Of a stretch of 64,000 nt of DNA, positions 8,096 to 16,754 are shown in pieces; positions within the stretch are counted from its first letter, which is position 1, and every line of letters starts with the position of its first letter. The notes below the pieces were generated by a model. The model did no database searches. It saw nothing but the letters and a program-made list of their open reading frames with translations, and was not told the origin of the DNA. This DNA comes from Cryomorpha sp963836915 (GTDB lineage Bacteria; Bacteroidota; Bacteroidia; Flavobacteriales_D; Cryomorphaceae), in assembly GCA_963836915.1 (NCBI GenBank), contig CAWILH010000002.1:1364001-1428000 (forward strand), written 5' to 3'. The position numbers and the translations under genes were made by a program.

Positions 8096-10018
8096 ATGAA
8101 ATGGCATAAGACTATCTTCTTTCTTTTAAGTTTTGCTTGCATTCCGGCCTGGGCATCGGTAGATGATGATCCCGTAACCATTACCATTTATAGCAATGAA
8201 GCAAATACCATCAAGCTATCACACGAAACCTACTTTATAGATGAAGGTGGAACCAAAAGTTTTCGGGAGCTCGACCCTAAAATAGATGGCGCCACACTAA
8301 AAGATTTTACCAACACCCTGTCAAAGCTCAACCGCAGTCGAACTTTCTGGTATGTGGCTACTTTGAGCAATACTTCGAGCCATGATTTTCAAGGTTTCCT
8401 GAGATCCAATAGCAACAGTATCATTAATTACTCCTATCAGACTATAGATACCAGTTTTGAGAAATTGGGCGGATTGCTTCAAAGTGTGGCTGGTCAGACG
8501 AGCTACGCCGAGCGGTATTATTTTCCGCTTTCGCTAAAAGCCGGAGGCAGCGCGAAGGTGATATTCGAAGTTCGCGAATTCACCCGGTTTATTCTAAATA
8601 GTTCGCTCAAAATTGATCTTGTCACCGAAGATCACGATCCCTACGACTGGCGCGAATCGGGTAAAAGAAATCGTCCGACTACCTATTTCATGATATTTTT
8701 CAGCGGACTTTTAATTTTTCAACTTTTCTATATTTCCATTCAATGGAGTTTGGTGCGCAAGCGGGAATACTTTTTTTATATCTGCTACATCGTCACATTG
8801 TTCGTTTATTTTTTCGAGCGTTTCGCACTTTTTTTTAGTGAACTATATACGCTCTTCTCGATCGCAGGCTGGTGGGTAGATTCGTTTAACGATGTGCTAT
8901 TGGTCTTGCCCGCATTTTTCTATTTCCGGTTTGCCAGGTACTTTCTCGATCTCCCAAAAAATCGGCCAAGATTAAACCGGCTCATGCGATATATGGAGTG
9001 GGTCATATTGGTATTGGCATCGATCGTATTTATTTGCAATAGGCTGGTGCCAAATGATCTGGATAAGAACATCATCGTTTATAGTTCTGTCTTGATTCAA
9101 TTTGTTTTTACGGTTATTACCATGGTTTTGCTTTTTAAAAACCGATCGGCAGTGACCAATTTTGTGTTGGTAGGAAGTGGCCTAGCGACCGTCTCTCACA
9201 TTCTCGCCATGTTTTATCCGTTGCTTTTTAACACGGGCAGCTTCGAGCCGGTCGTATTTACCATGATCGGATTAATGGCCGAAATAGCCATCTTCAATAG
9301 CGGACTCCTTTTCAAGGCAAGGGCTACAGAAATACAACGCCTACTGGCTCAAAATGAACTGATAAGCGAATTGAAAAAGAAGGAAAAACTTCAAACTGAA
9401 TACGCTCAGGTGCGTGACAAGATAGCCCGCGACCTGCATGATGACATCGGGAGCACGCTGAGCAGCGTAAATATCTATAGCTATGCCGCCAAGATCAAAC
9501 TACAGGAAGGGAAAATAGGACAGGCCAAAGAACTATTAAATAGCATAGAACAAAATGCACTGCTCACACTCAATTCTATGGGTGACTTGGTATGGGCGGT
9601 CAACCCCATCAATGATTCGAACGAGAAATTGATCCAACGGATTCAATCCTTTGCCTATGGCGTACTGGGCGCCAATAACTGCTCGTTTAAAGTAGAAATC
9701 GATCCGCTATTTCTAACCTATACCATGAATCATAAGCAGCGCAAAAATGTATTGCTCACCTGCAAGGAAGCTATTAATAATATTGCAAAATATGCGCAGG
9801 CTTCGCAGGCATCTCTTCGAATCGAAGCCATTGATGATGAAAAATTTAGAGTGTGTATAGAAGATAATGGAGTAGGGATAGACCGCAGTCAAACATCGGT
9901 TGGGAACGGCTTAAAATCCATGGAAACCAGAGCCTTGGAAATAGGAAGTGATTTCACAGTTAAATCCCAACCAGGCGGAACATTAATTACATTTTTATTT
10001 CATGGTAGATCCTTATGA
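8096..10018 (+). CDS. 7TMR-DISM sensor histidine kinase (HisKA_3/NarL type)
   Basis: The start at ATG 8096 is preferred to 8003 because it places a signal peptide (MKWHKTIFFLLSFACIPAWAS) at the N-terminus, giving 640 residues. Order of parts: periplasmic DISM-type sensor domain about 21-190; seven hydrophobic segments about 196-405; a short coiled coil; HisKA_3 dimerisation domain with ARDLHDDIGSTLSSVN (phospho-acceptor His about 448); HATPase with EAINNIAKYAQAS (N box), CIEDNGVGI (G1) and GNGLKSMETRA (G2). It very likely phosphorylates the LuxR-type regulator encoded 110 bp downstream. The signal it senses is unknown; DISM domains often bind carbohydrates or other small molecules. Confidence 0.88.
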   Translation: MKWHKTIFFLLSFACIPAWASVDDDPVTITIYSNEANTIKLSHETYFIDEGGTKSFRELDPKIDGATLKDFTNTLSKLNRSRTFWYVATLSNTSSHDFQGFLRSNSNSIINYSYQTIDTSFEKLGGLLQSVAGQTSYAERYYFPLSLKAGGSAKVIFEVREFTRFILNSSLKIDLVTEDHDPYDWRESGKRNRPTTYFMIFFSGLLIFQLFYISIQWSLVRKREYFFYICYIVTLFVYFFERFALFFSELYTLFSIAGWWVDSFNDVLLVLPAFFYFRFARYFLDLPKNRPRLNRLMRYMEWVILVLASIVFICNRLVPNDLDKNIIVYSSVLIQFVFTVITMVLLFKNRSAVTNFVLVGSGLATVSHILAMFYPLLFNTGSFEPVVFTMIGLMAEIAIFNSGLLFKARATEIQRLLAQNELISELKKKEKLQTEYAQVRDKIARDLHDDIGSTLSSVNIYSYAAKIKLQEGKIGQAKELLNSIEQNALLTLNSMGDLVWAVNPINDSNEKLIQRIQSFAYGVLGANNCSFKVEIDPLFLTYTMNHKQRKNVLLTCKEAINNIAKYAQASQASLRIEAIDDEKFRVCIEDNGVGIDRSQTSVGNGLKSMETRALEIGSDFTVKSQPGGTLITFLFHGRSL

Positions 10019-10128
10019 AAATGCGCTCCAACAGGTTGCAAAAATCACCAATATTTGCTACTCGAAAATTAATCGGACAGGGTTACATTTATGGCTTTCA
10101 CTAACCACGACCTTAAGCAGGCCAAATT

Positions 10129-10764
10129 ATGAAAGTGCGCATCATTGTATTTGACGATAATCTTGAAAGGCGCGAGAGCCTTCGCTACCTCATAGAAATG
10201 CAGGACGACATGGAATTTGTCGGTGCATTTGAAAACGCAGAAAATGCGGTGCAAGATGTGAAAAGCTCAAATCCCGATCTCATTTTATTGGATGTAGAAA
10301 TGCCGGGAGTAAATGGCGTAGATGCAGTAAAGTTGATCAAAAAGGCACACCCAAAAGTGATCATACTCATGCAAACGGTTTTTGAAGATGAAGATATCGT
10401 CTTCGAAGCGATCGAAAATGGAGCCTCTGGCTATCTTCTCAAAAAAACCCCGCCCGAAAAAATCGTCGAGAGCATTCACGACGCTATCGCCGGTGGCGCT
10501 CCCATGACCCCTACCATTGCCATGAAGGTCTTGAAGTATTTTCAATCCCACGCCAAATCCGAACGCCACGATTACGACCTCACCGCACGCGAAAAAGAGA
10601 TATTGGCTTCTCTGGTAGATGGCAATAGCTATAAAATGGTGGCTTCGGAACTGAACATATCTTATAATACGGTCAATACACATGTACGCCACGTATATGA
10701 AAAGCTACATGTACACTCACTCGGCGAAGCTGTTGCGAAGGCTTTGAAGGAGAATTTGCTTTGA
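10129..10764 (+). CDS. NarL/LuxR-family response regulator
   Basis: A 211-residue regulator: receiver domain 1-120 with the acidic pair DD near 9-10, phospho-acceptor Asp55 in LILLDVEMPG and the conserved Lys in GYLLKKTPP, then a LuxR-type helix-turn-helix near 145-205 (LTAREKEILASLVDGNSYKMVASELNISYNTVNTHVRHVYEKL). It is the expected partner of the histidine kinase immediately upstream. Downstream lies more than 1 kb of non-coding repeats, so no co-transcribed target gene is evident. Confidence 0.92.
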   Translation: MKVRIIVFDDNLERRESLRYLIEMQDDMEFVGAFENAENAVQDVKSSNPDLILLDVEMPGVNGVDAVKLIKKAHPKVIILMQTVFEDEDIVFEAIENGASGYLLKKTPPEKIVESIHDAIAGGAPMTPTIAMKVLKYFQSHAKSERHDYDLTAREKEILASLVDGNSYKMVASELNISYNTVNTHVRHVYEKLHVHSLGEAVAKALKENLL

Positions 10765-11023
10765 GCGGTTGCTTTTAGTTATCCGTACGGACTCCCAAAA
10801 GGTCGTTAGTTATTGGTTTTGAGTGACTAGGTGTGAGTTTGACTTTCCCGACGATAGAAGTGAGTGCTTAGGTATCTTTCTAGATAACTTCTTAATTACG
10901 GTCGCAACCTTTTGGGAAAAGCTAAACGGGACTAATAGCCAACAAAGGGAATTTTCTAGATATTTTTTTGAAAAACAGCCATAATTCTGAAGAGTGGCGC
11001 TTGAAGACAAGGGGAAATGGTGG

Positions 11024-11110
11024 CTGCAAGGTGCAAGCCGTAAGAGACAAGCTGCAAGCTGCAAGCCGCAAGCTGCAAGCCGTAAGCCGTGAGACAAGCC
11101 GCAAGCTACA
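11024..11110 (+). repeat. Heptanucleotide tandem array, consensus CYGCAAG
   Basis: About twelve consecutive 7-bp units (CTGCAAG, GTGCAAG, CCGTAAG, AGACAAG, CTGCAAG, CCGCAAG and so on), with one shortened unit near the end. The 7-bp spacing of the AAG end is kept although the first bases vary. Confidence 0.8.
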
Positions 11111-11140
11111 GTAAAATAAAACTACTGGCTGCAACTGTAA

Positions 11141-11552
11141 AGCAGGGCCGGGTAGTCACGAAACGGCCTTCAGCCCTTTTTAAAAATTAAGATTTCGAGA
11201 ATACTAAACTCCAATGCTTACTTCATGGGTTTCCTACTAGGCTCTGGCCCGGCTTTGGGCTTGAAGCATGAAACTTGAAGCTTGTAGCCAATGCTAAGAC
11301 AGCTGCAGGCTACAAGCTGCAATCTGCATAGCAGAGCAGGGTGGTTACGAAGCGGCCTTCAGCCCTTTTTAAAAATTAAGATTTCGAGAATACTAAACTC
11401 CAATGCTTACTTCATGGGTTTCCTATTAGGCTCTGGCCCGGCTTTGGGTTTGAAGCATGAATCTTGAAGCTTGTAGCTAATGCAAAAAGCAGCTGCAAGC
11501 CACAAGCTGCAACCTGCAAGCTGTATAGCGGAGCAGGGTGGAAACGAAGCGG
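11141..11552 (+). repeat. Tandem duplication of about 195 bp (two copies plus a third start)
   Basis: Two nearly identical copies start at 11141 and 11335 (both AGCAGGG followed by CGAA-CGGCCTTCAGCCC and a common 120-bp body), and the first 20 bp of a third copy starts at 11532. Each copy ends in degenerate heptamers (GCTTGAA, GCATGAA, ACTTGAA; AGCTGCA, GGCTACA). Copies are in direct orientation and non-coding. Confidence 0.75.
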
Positions 11553-11642
11553 ACTGCAATACATTTTTTTTGTAAAAAATCTCTAAACTTATCTGAAAGT
11601 ACCGACCCATACCTACGCCCTCACTACGACCAACGGGAGTCT

Positions 11643-11690
11643 ACGGATAACTAATAACTAATAACTGTTAACTAAAAACTAACAATCGAC
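11643..11690 (-). repeat. Heptanucleotide array, consensus TTATTAG (minus strand)
   Basis: On the plus strand the units read ACTAATA, ACTAATA, ACTGTTA, ACTAAAA, ACTAACA. The array directly abuts the GGGAGTCTACGGATAACT word, the same association seen at 53.9 kb with a different heptamer. Confidence 0.7.
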
Positions 11691-11816
11691 AAACCACGCC
11701 CTTATTCTTATAGACGATTTTTTTACACCTATCAAATCCAATCCCGAATTTAATTCGTAGCTAAATTGTGCCCCAAAGTGGGGTGTTACTTTTTTTAACC
11801 TATTTAATTTAATCCA

Positions 11817-13565
11817 ATGAGAAAATTTACCCTTTCTGCAAAGGTGATTCTTCTTAGCTCTTTGGCCTATTGCCTATCTGGAGTTGAAGCCATCGCCTCA
11901 AGCCATCGGGAAGCTCCGCTTATCGCGGTAGACCCCTTGGCAGACAACACGGATGTCTATGCCTTCCGCAGCCCGGACGATCCGAACACGATCACCATTA
12001 TTGCCAACTACATTCCCGCAGAGTTGCCTTATGGCGGTCCCAATTATTATTCTTTCGGTGAAAACATCCGCTACGAGATCCACGTCGACAATGACGCTAC
12101 GATTCCTGGCGATGAGATCATCTACCGATTTGTATTCGAGCAGGAAAATGAAGACCCAACTACCTTCTTCAATATCCGGCTCGGACAGCAAAACCTTAAA
12201 ACTACCTATACCATGTCTAAAAGTACCGATGGCGGTGCTTCTTTTGTAGTAGTGGTAGAAGGTGGTATCGTGCCACCAAACAATATCGGTGCTCGCTCTA
12301 TTGAAGGAGCTGCCGGCCTTGGAGCTGCGAGCTATAATGATTTGGTAACCGGTGCGATTACATCGGCATCTTCTGGTGAGACCGTGTTTTGCGGCCCGTC
12401 AGATGATCCTTTTTTCGTTGATCTTGGCGGTATATTCGACCTTGGCGATGCGCCACGTCAGAATAACGGCAATATCGTACGCGATGGTCTTGCACGCTAT
12501 AACACGCACTCTATTGCCATTAAGGTAAATATCGCTGATCTTCAAAAAGATGGTCTCGGCCCAGATGAAGCAGAAAATATCCTTGACGGAAATTTTGTGA
12601 TCGGTGTTTGGGCTTCTGCAAGCCGCCCGCAGACTTCGACGCTAAATACTGATGCCCCGGGATCTGTAGAGAGCGGTGAGTGGGTGCAGGTATCCCGTCT
12701 GGGAATGCCCCTTACCAATGAAGCCGTAGTAGCCATTGGTGACAAGGATTACTGGAATGCGCTGACGCCTTATCAAGACCTTGCCAATATCGACCAATTT
12801 GGAAATTACTTTTACAATCCTGAGCTAGCGCTTTATATGGACGATGATAATTTCGGTTCTGCGGTTCCCGCTTTCGCCGGTCTTCGTATCCAGACCAATT
12901 CGCTTGGGGCTTTTGACTTTACAAATGGCGCCGATGGCCTTTTTGGATTGAAGAATTCTCCAGCCCTTGATGGTACTGCCCTTGCCGATGGTGGCCCGTT
13001 TGAAGATTTACTTCTTCCTGCCGCAGCATCGCCAAGATCTATAGACCTTTGGCCGATATTCCATACCGGTGTGCCCAATGCACGACCGTACCAATTGGCT
13101 ACCGGAAAAGCGGGTAATCCCCTAGCAGCGGGAAAACCATTTATAAATAATTTCTTGCCAAATGGTGGCGATATGCTTCGCCTGAACATGGCGGTGCCCG
13201 TGACCGATCGTGATTCTGATGCATTCAGCTCACTCGGACTTATCCAGGCAGCGGTGCTCGGTCTTACCGACCCCAACTATGCCAATCCCGATCTACAGTT
13301 TATTCCAAATATGGACGGATTTCCAAATGGTAGAAGGCTCGAAGATGACGTAACACGCATAGAGCTCCAGGCTGTAGGCGGTGTGGTACTCGCAGCCATC
13401 GGACTGTGGTATGATGATTATAACCCAAATGATCCAAATGCCAGCCCCGTTACCAATCAATTGTTAAACGTGCTGCAGTACTCTACGGGTGTTGAACAGA
13501 ATGATACGACTTTCAAAAGCTCGTTCCCATTCGTACAGTCGCCTTGGAGAGGAACCGCCATATAA
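11817..13565 (+). CDS. DUF4331 family secreted protein
   Basis: A 582-residue protein with an N-terminal signal peptide (cleavage near VEAIAS) followed at once by SSHREAPLI, the hallmark start of DUF4331, and by DNTDVYAFRSPDDPNTITI. The DUF4331 domain fills the whole mature protein; unlike its neighbour it has no T9SS sorting domain, so it probably stays in the periplasm or leaves by another route. The function of the family is unknown. The next gene is a tandem paralogue sharing long identical blocks, such as FHTGVPNARPYQLATGK, which shows local duplication. Eighteen bases separate stop and next start. Confidence 0.88.
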   Translation: MRKFTLSAKVILLSSLAYCLSGVEAIASSHREAPLIAVDPLADNTDVYAFRSPDDPNTITIIANYIPAELPYGGPNYYSFGENIRYEIHVDNDATIPGDEIIYRFVFEQENEDPTTFFNIRLGQQNLKTTYTMSKSTDGGASFVVVVEGGIVPPNNIGARSIEGAAGLGAASYNDLVTGAITSASSGETVFCGPSDDPFFVDLGGIFDLGDAPRQNNGNIVRDGLARYNTHSIAIKVNIADLQKDGLGPDEAENILDGNFVIGVWASASRPQTSTLNTDAPGSVESGEWVQVSRLGMPLTNEAVVAIGDKDYWNALTPYQDLANIDQFGNYFYNPELALYMDDDNFGSAVPAFAGLRIQTNSLGAFDFTNGADGLFGLKNSPALDGTALADGGPFEDLLLPAAASPRSIDLWPIFHTGVPNARPYQLATGKAGNPLAAGKPFINNFLPNGGDMLRLNMAVPVTDRDSDAFSSLGLIQAAVLGLTDPNYANPDLQFIPNMDGFPNGRRLEDDVTRIELQAVGGVVLAAIGLWYDDYNPNDPNASPVTNQLLNVLQYSTGVEQNDTTFKSSFPFVQSPWRGTAI

Positions 13566-13583
13566 TTGAACCCCAATTTTAAA

Positions 13584-16500
13584 ATGAAAAAGATGAAAAC
13601 AAGTTTAGAAAATATAACCGCGAGGTTATCGATGGGGATCTTATTTGCGGTCTTCACGATTACGCAAGTGTTGGCTTCAAGCCACCGCGAGGCGCCTCTC
13701 ATTTCCAATGATCCATTGGCAGATAATACGGACGTGTACGCTTTCAGAAGCCCCGACGATCCGAATACCATCACCATCATTGCCAACTATGTACCCATGC
13801 AGTTGCCACATGGTGGTCCGAATTACTACTCTTTTGGAGAAAATGTACGCTACGAAATACATATTGATAATGACGCCAGCACGCCTGGCGATGATGTGAC
13901 GTACCGATTTACATTCACCAAAGTGCAGAATGACCCTACTACCTTTTTTAACATCAGGCTGGGTGAGCAGAATGAGATGAACACCTATACTGTAGAGAAA
14001 AGTACGGATGGTGGCCAGACCTTTACCACTATCGTAGATGGCGGTATCGTACCACCTTATAATGTGGGCGACCGCAGCATAAGCGGTATGGCTGGTCTAA
14101 ACAGCGATTATGAAACGTTGTTTACCAATGCCATTACTACGGCCACTTCAGGGGAGACTGTTTTTGCAGGCCATATCGAAGATCCATTCTTCGTAGACCT
14201 TGCGGGAATATTTGATCTTGGCGATGCGCCACGACAAATGGGTACCGCCAAAGATGGTCTTGCTTGCTATAACGTAAGCTCCATTGCCATTAAGGTAAAT
14301 ATCGCCGACCTACAGAAGGATGGATTTGGTGTAGACCAAGCAGCCAATATCCTTGATCCTGAATACGTAATCGGTGTTTGGGCTTCGGCCAGCCGCCAGC
14401 AGATGCGTACCCTTACCACGAGTGGTGAGCGTCAATTTTCTGGAGATTGGGTGCAGGTATCTCGTCTAGGTATGCCACTTACCAATGAAGCTGTGGTTCC
14501 GATCGGTACGAAAGACCTTTGGAATTCACTTACGCCCTATGAAGACTTGGCCAACATCGCCACTTTTGGGGATTATTTCTATAATCCTGAATTGGCCTTG
14601 TACATGGACGAAGATAATTTCGCTTCTGCTGTGCCGGCTTTCATGCCGCTAAGGATTCAGGAAGCATCTTTGGGTGCCTTTGATTTCTCCAATGGTGCAG
14701 ATGGGCTCTTTGGACTGAAGAATACCGCAGCCCTTGACGGGACCGTGTTTGAAGATGGTAGTGCATTTGAAGACCTGCTTCTTCCAGCCGCTGCTTCTCC
14801 ACGTTCTATCGACCTTTGGCCAATATTTCACACAGGTGTGCCCAATGCGCGACCTTATCAATTGGCTACGGGCAAAATGGGCGATCCACTTGCAGCCGGT
14901 AAGCCATTCATCAGCAACTTCCTGCCCAATGGTGGTGATATGCTCCGATTGAATATGGCTGTGCCGGTCACCGATCGAGACTCTGAAGACTTCAGTTCAC
15001 TTGGATTGATCCAAGCTGCGGTACTCGGACTTACAGACCCGACTTATGCCAATACCAATATTGAGTTTATTCCCAATATGGATGGTTTCCCCAATGGGCG
15101 CCGATTGGAAGATGATGTTACACGCATCGAATTGCAGGCCGTGGCCGGAATAGTACTTTCGGCGATCGGACTTTGGGAAGACGACTACGATCCAGAAGCC
15201 GATGATAGCCCGGTGACTGATCAGCTGCTTGCCGAACTCACCTATTCTACCGGCGTTGAAGCCAATGATGTGCCTTTCCGAACCACCTTTCCCTATGTGC
15301 AGCTCCCCTTTTCGGGAACTTCAGAATGCAGCGGCCTAGCCATCACGTATGAGCAGCCAGCCATTCTTGAGCCTACGGAATTTCAGGAGTTTTGCTTTGC
15401 TTCAAATGTAGCCGAATATACCATGGGAGCCACAAAAAGCGGTAACCCAATAGCCGCAAACCGTCTTGATCCAGAGATGGCGCTAGGAATGCCTGAGCGT
15501 GACATGACACTCAATTTTGTGTCGCTAGGTATCGGCGGTTCTATCGTAGTAGGTTTTGACGAAGTAGCCGTAAATGGCGAAGGTCTTGATATCCGCGTAT
15601 CGGAAACTACGTACAATAATAGAATCTGTGATAATTATGAAGAGCGTGCCGAAGTTGAACTTTCGCAGGATGGTATTAACTACATTTCTGTAGGTACGAC
15701 CTGCACCAATGAGGCTACCGCTTTTGATATTTCAGATGCAAATCCCGATTGGACATTTGTAGCTTTTGTCAGAGTTACTGACATTACTCCGAGCGAGTCG
15801 CCATCAGAAGATGGATATGACCTCGATGGTGTGGAAGCCCTTTACGGATGTGATGTGCTCGATCCTATCGTGCTGAACGGTAATTGTACGGCTACATCGG
15901 TAGTAAACTATACCGCAGGAACGCGTATGGATGGAAGTCAAATCCCACCCGAGCGAATGAATCCAAACAAAGCACTCGGAACACCAGAGAATAACGCGAC
16001 CTTGAATTTTGTTTCTCTTGGTTACGGTGGTTCTTTAACGCTTGCGTTTGATGGTGCCGTTCCAAACATGGATGGAGATGATATCCAAATCGTTGAGACC
16101 ACCTTTGGAAGTTTCACGTGCGATAACTACCAAGAATCTGTTTTGGTAGAAGTATCTGTAGATAATATCACGTACTATCCATTGGGCAGCGTTTGTCTAG
16201 ATGGCTCAGTTGATATAGGCGATGCCAGTGTAGAGCTCGACTTTATCAACTTTGTGAGACTCATCAACGATGATGCAAATACCATTACCTCTGATGGATA
16301 TGATGTAGATGGAGTGCGCGCTTTGCATAACTGTAGCCAGGAAGAGCTTTCTCGACCTACAGCTCAGTACGCAAACCTTACAGCTCCACTTACGCAAGGT
16401 GGTGGTAGTGCAGAGCAAGAAGGTGCAGCATTCCTATCGGGGTATCCAAACCCAACACAGGGCAACACGAAAGTGACATTCAGCGTGCCGATGAGCACCG

Positions 16501-16685
16501 TGGCCACGGTAGAAGTATATGCCATGGATGGTAGAAAGGTAGCCAATCTTTATAGCCAGCAGGCTGTCGCCAATACCGAGTACCGACTAGATTTTGACGG
16601 CACCAGCCTTCCTAATGGTATCTATATCTATAAGTTGTCATCTGGAAAAGTCTCGATCGTAGAGAAATTTATGATCGCCAACTAA
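13584..16685 (+). CDS. DUF4331 protein with two adhesin-like modules and T9SS sorting domain
   Basis: About 1033 residues from ATG 13584 (an upstream TTG at 13566 is less likely). A signal peptide ends near VLAS, then SSHREAPLI opens a DUF4331 domain (about 30-575) closely similar to the preceding gene. Two related modules follow (about 603-755 and 767-915), each with LNFVSLG-GGS, CDNY and SEDGYDLDGVEALYGC or its equivalent; these resemble discoidin-like cell-surface modules. The C-terminus (about 955-1033, GYPNPTQGNTKVTF ... LPNGIYIYKL ... VEKFMIAN) is a type A T9SS sorting domain, so the protein is exported to or through the outer membrane. A strong terminator lies 32 bp after the stop. Confidence 0.88.
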   Translation: MKKMKTSLENITARLSMGILFAVFTITQVLASSHREAPLISNDPLADNTDVYAFRSPDDPNTITIIANYVPMQLPHGGPNYYSFGENVRYEIHIDNDASTPGDDVTYRFTFTKVQNDPTTFFNIRLGEQNEMNTYTVEKSTDGGQTFTTIVDGGIVPPYNVGDRSISGMAGLNSDYETLFTNAITTATSGETVFAGHIEDPFFVDLAGIFDLGDAPRQMGTAKDGLACYNVSSIAIKVNIADLQKDGFGVDQAANILDPEYVIGVWASASRQQMRTLTTSGERQFSGDWVQVSRLGMPLTNEAVVPIGTKDLWNSLTPYEDLANIATFGDYFYNPELALYMDEDNFASAVPAFMPLRIQEASLGAFDFSNGADGLFGLKNTAALDGTVFEDGSAFEDLLLPAAASPRSIDLWPIFHTGVPNARPYQLATGKMGDPLAAGKPFISNFLPNGGDMLRLNMAVPVTDRDSEDFSSLGLIQAAVLGLTDPTYANTNIEFIPNMDGFPNGRRLEDDVTRIELQAVAGIVLSAIGLWEDDYDPEADDSPVTDQLLAELTYSTGVEANDVPFRTTFPYVQLPFSGTSECSGLAITYEQPAILEPTEFQEFCFASNVAEYTMGATKSGNPIAANRLDPEMALGMPERDMTLNFVSLGIGGSIVVGFDEVAVNGEGLDIRVSETTYNNRICDNYEERAEVELSQDGINYISVGTTCTNEATAFDISDANPDWTFVAFVRVTDITPSESPSEDGYDLDGVEALYGCDVLDPIVLNGNCTATSVVNYTAGTRMDGSQIPPERMNPNKALGTPENNATLNFVSLGYGGSLTLAFDGAVPNMDGDDIQIVETTFGSFTCDNYQESVLVEVSVDNITYYPLGSVCLDGSVDIGDASVELDFINFVRLINDDANTITSDGYDVDGVRALHNCSQEELSRPTAQYANLTAPLTQGGGSAEQEGAAFLSGYPNPTQGNTKVTFSVPMSTVATVEVYAMDGRKVANLYSQQAVANTEYRLDFDGTSLPNGIYIYKLSSGKVSIVEKFMIAN

Positions 16686-16717
16686 GCGAAAATTCCGTAC
16701 TATTGAAAACTGAGAAA

Positions 16718-16740
16718 GGGGGGCAAACGCCCCCCTTTTT
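16718..16740 (+). terminator. Rho-independent terminator after DUF4331 genes
   Basis: GGGGGGC, a 4-nt loop AAAC, GCCCCCC, then TTTTT: a 7-bp GC-only stem with a U run. It sits between the DUF4331 pair and the TPR lipoprotein gene whose ATG follows 14 bp later. Confidence 0.9.
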
Positions 16741-16754
16741 AATAAAAGCAAACC

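Larger units (their letters stand above)
10776..11653. repeat. Non-coding repeat block bounded by an inverted pair
   Basis: This block separates the regulator from the DUF4331 genes. It begins with TAGTTATCCGTACGGACTCC (10776) and ends with the near-inverse of the same word, GGGAGTCTACGGATAACTA (11635-11653). Inside are heptanucleotide tandem arrays and a tandem duplication of about 195 bp. No plausible gene lies within: the short ORFs there are low-complexity products of the repeats. The bounding words also occur at 53.9-54.1 kb, so they belong to a dispersed family. From 11654 to 11816 there is a further heptamer run and then an AT-rich leader of the next gene. Confidence 0.65.

Noticed and set aside
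10810..11134. ORFs of 95 and 70 codons rich in LRLAAC repeats
   Set aside because: Low-complexity readings of the CYGCAAG heptamer array, with 7-residue periodicity forced by the DNA repeat.
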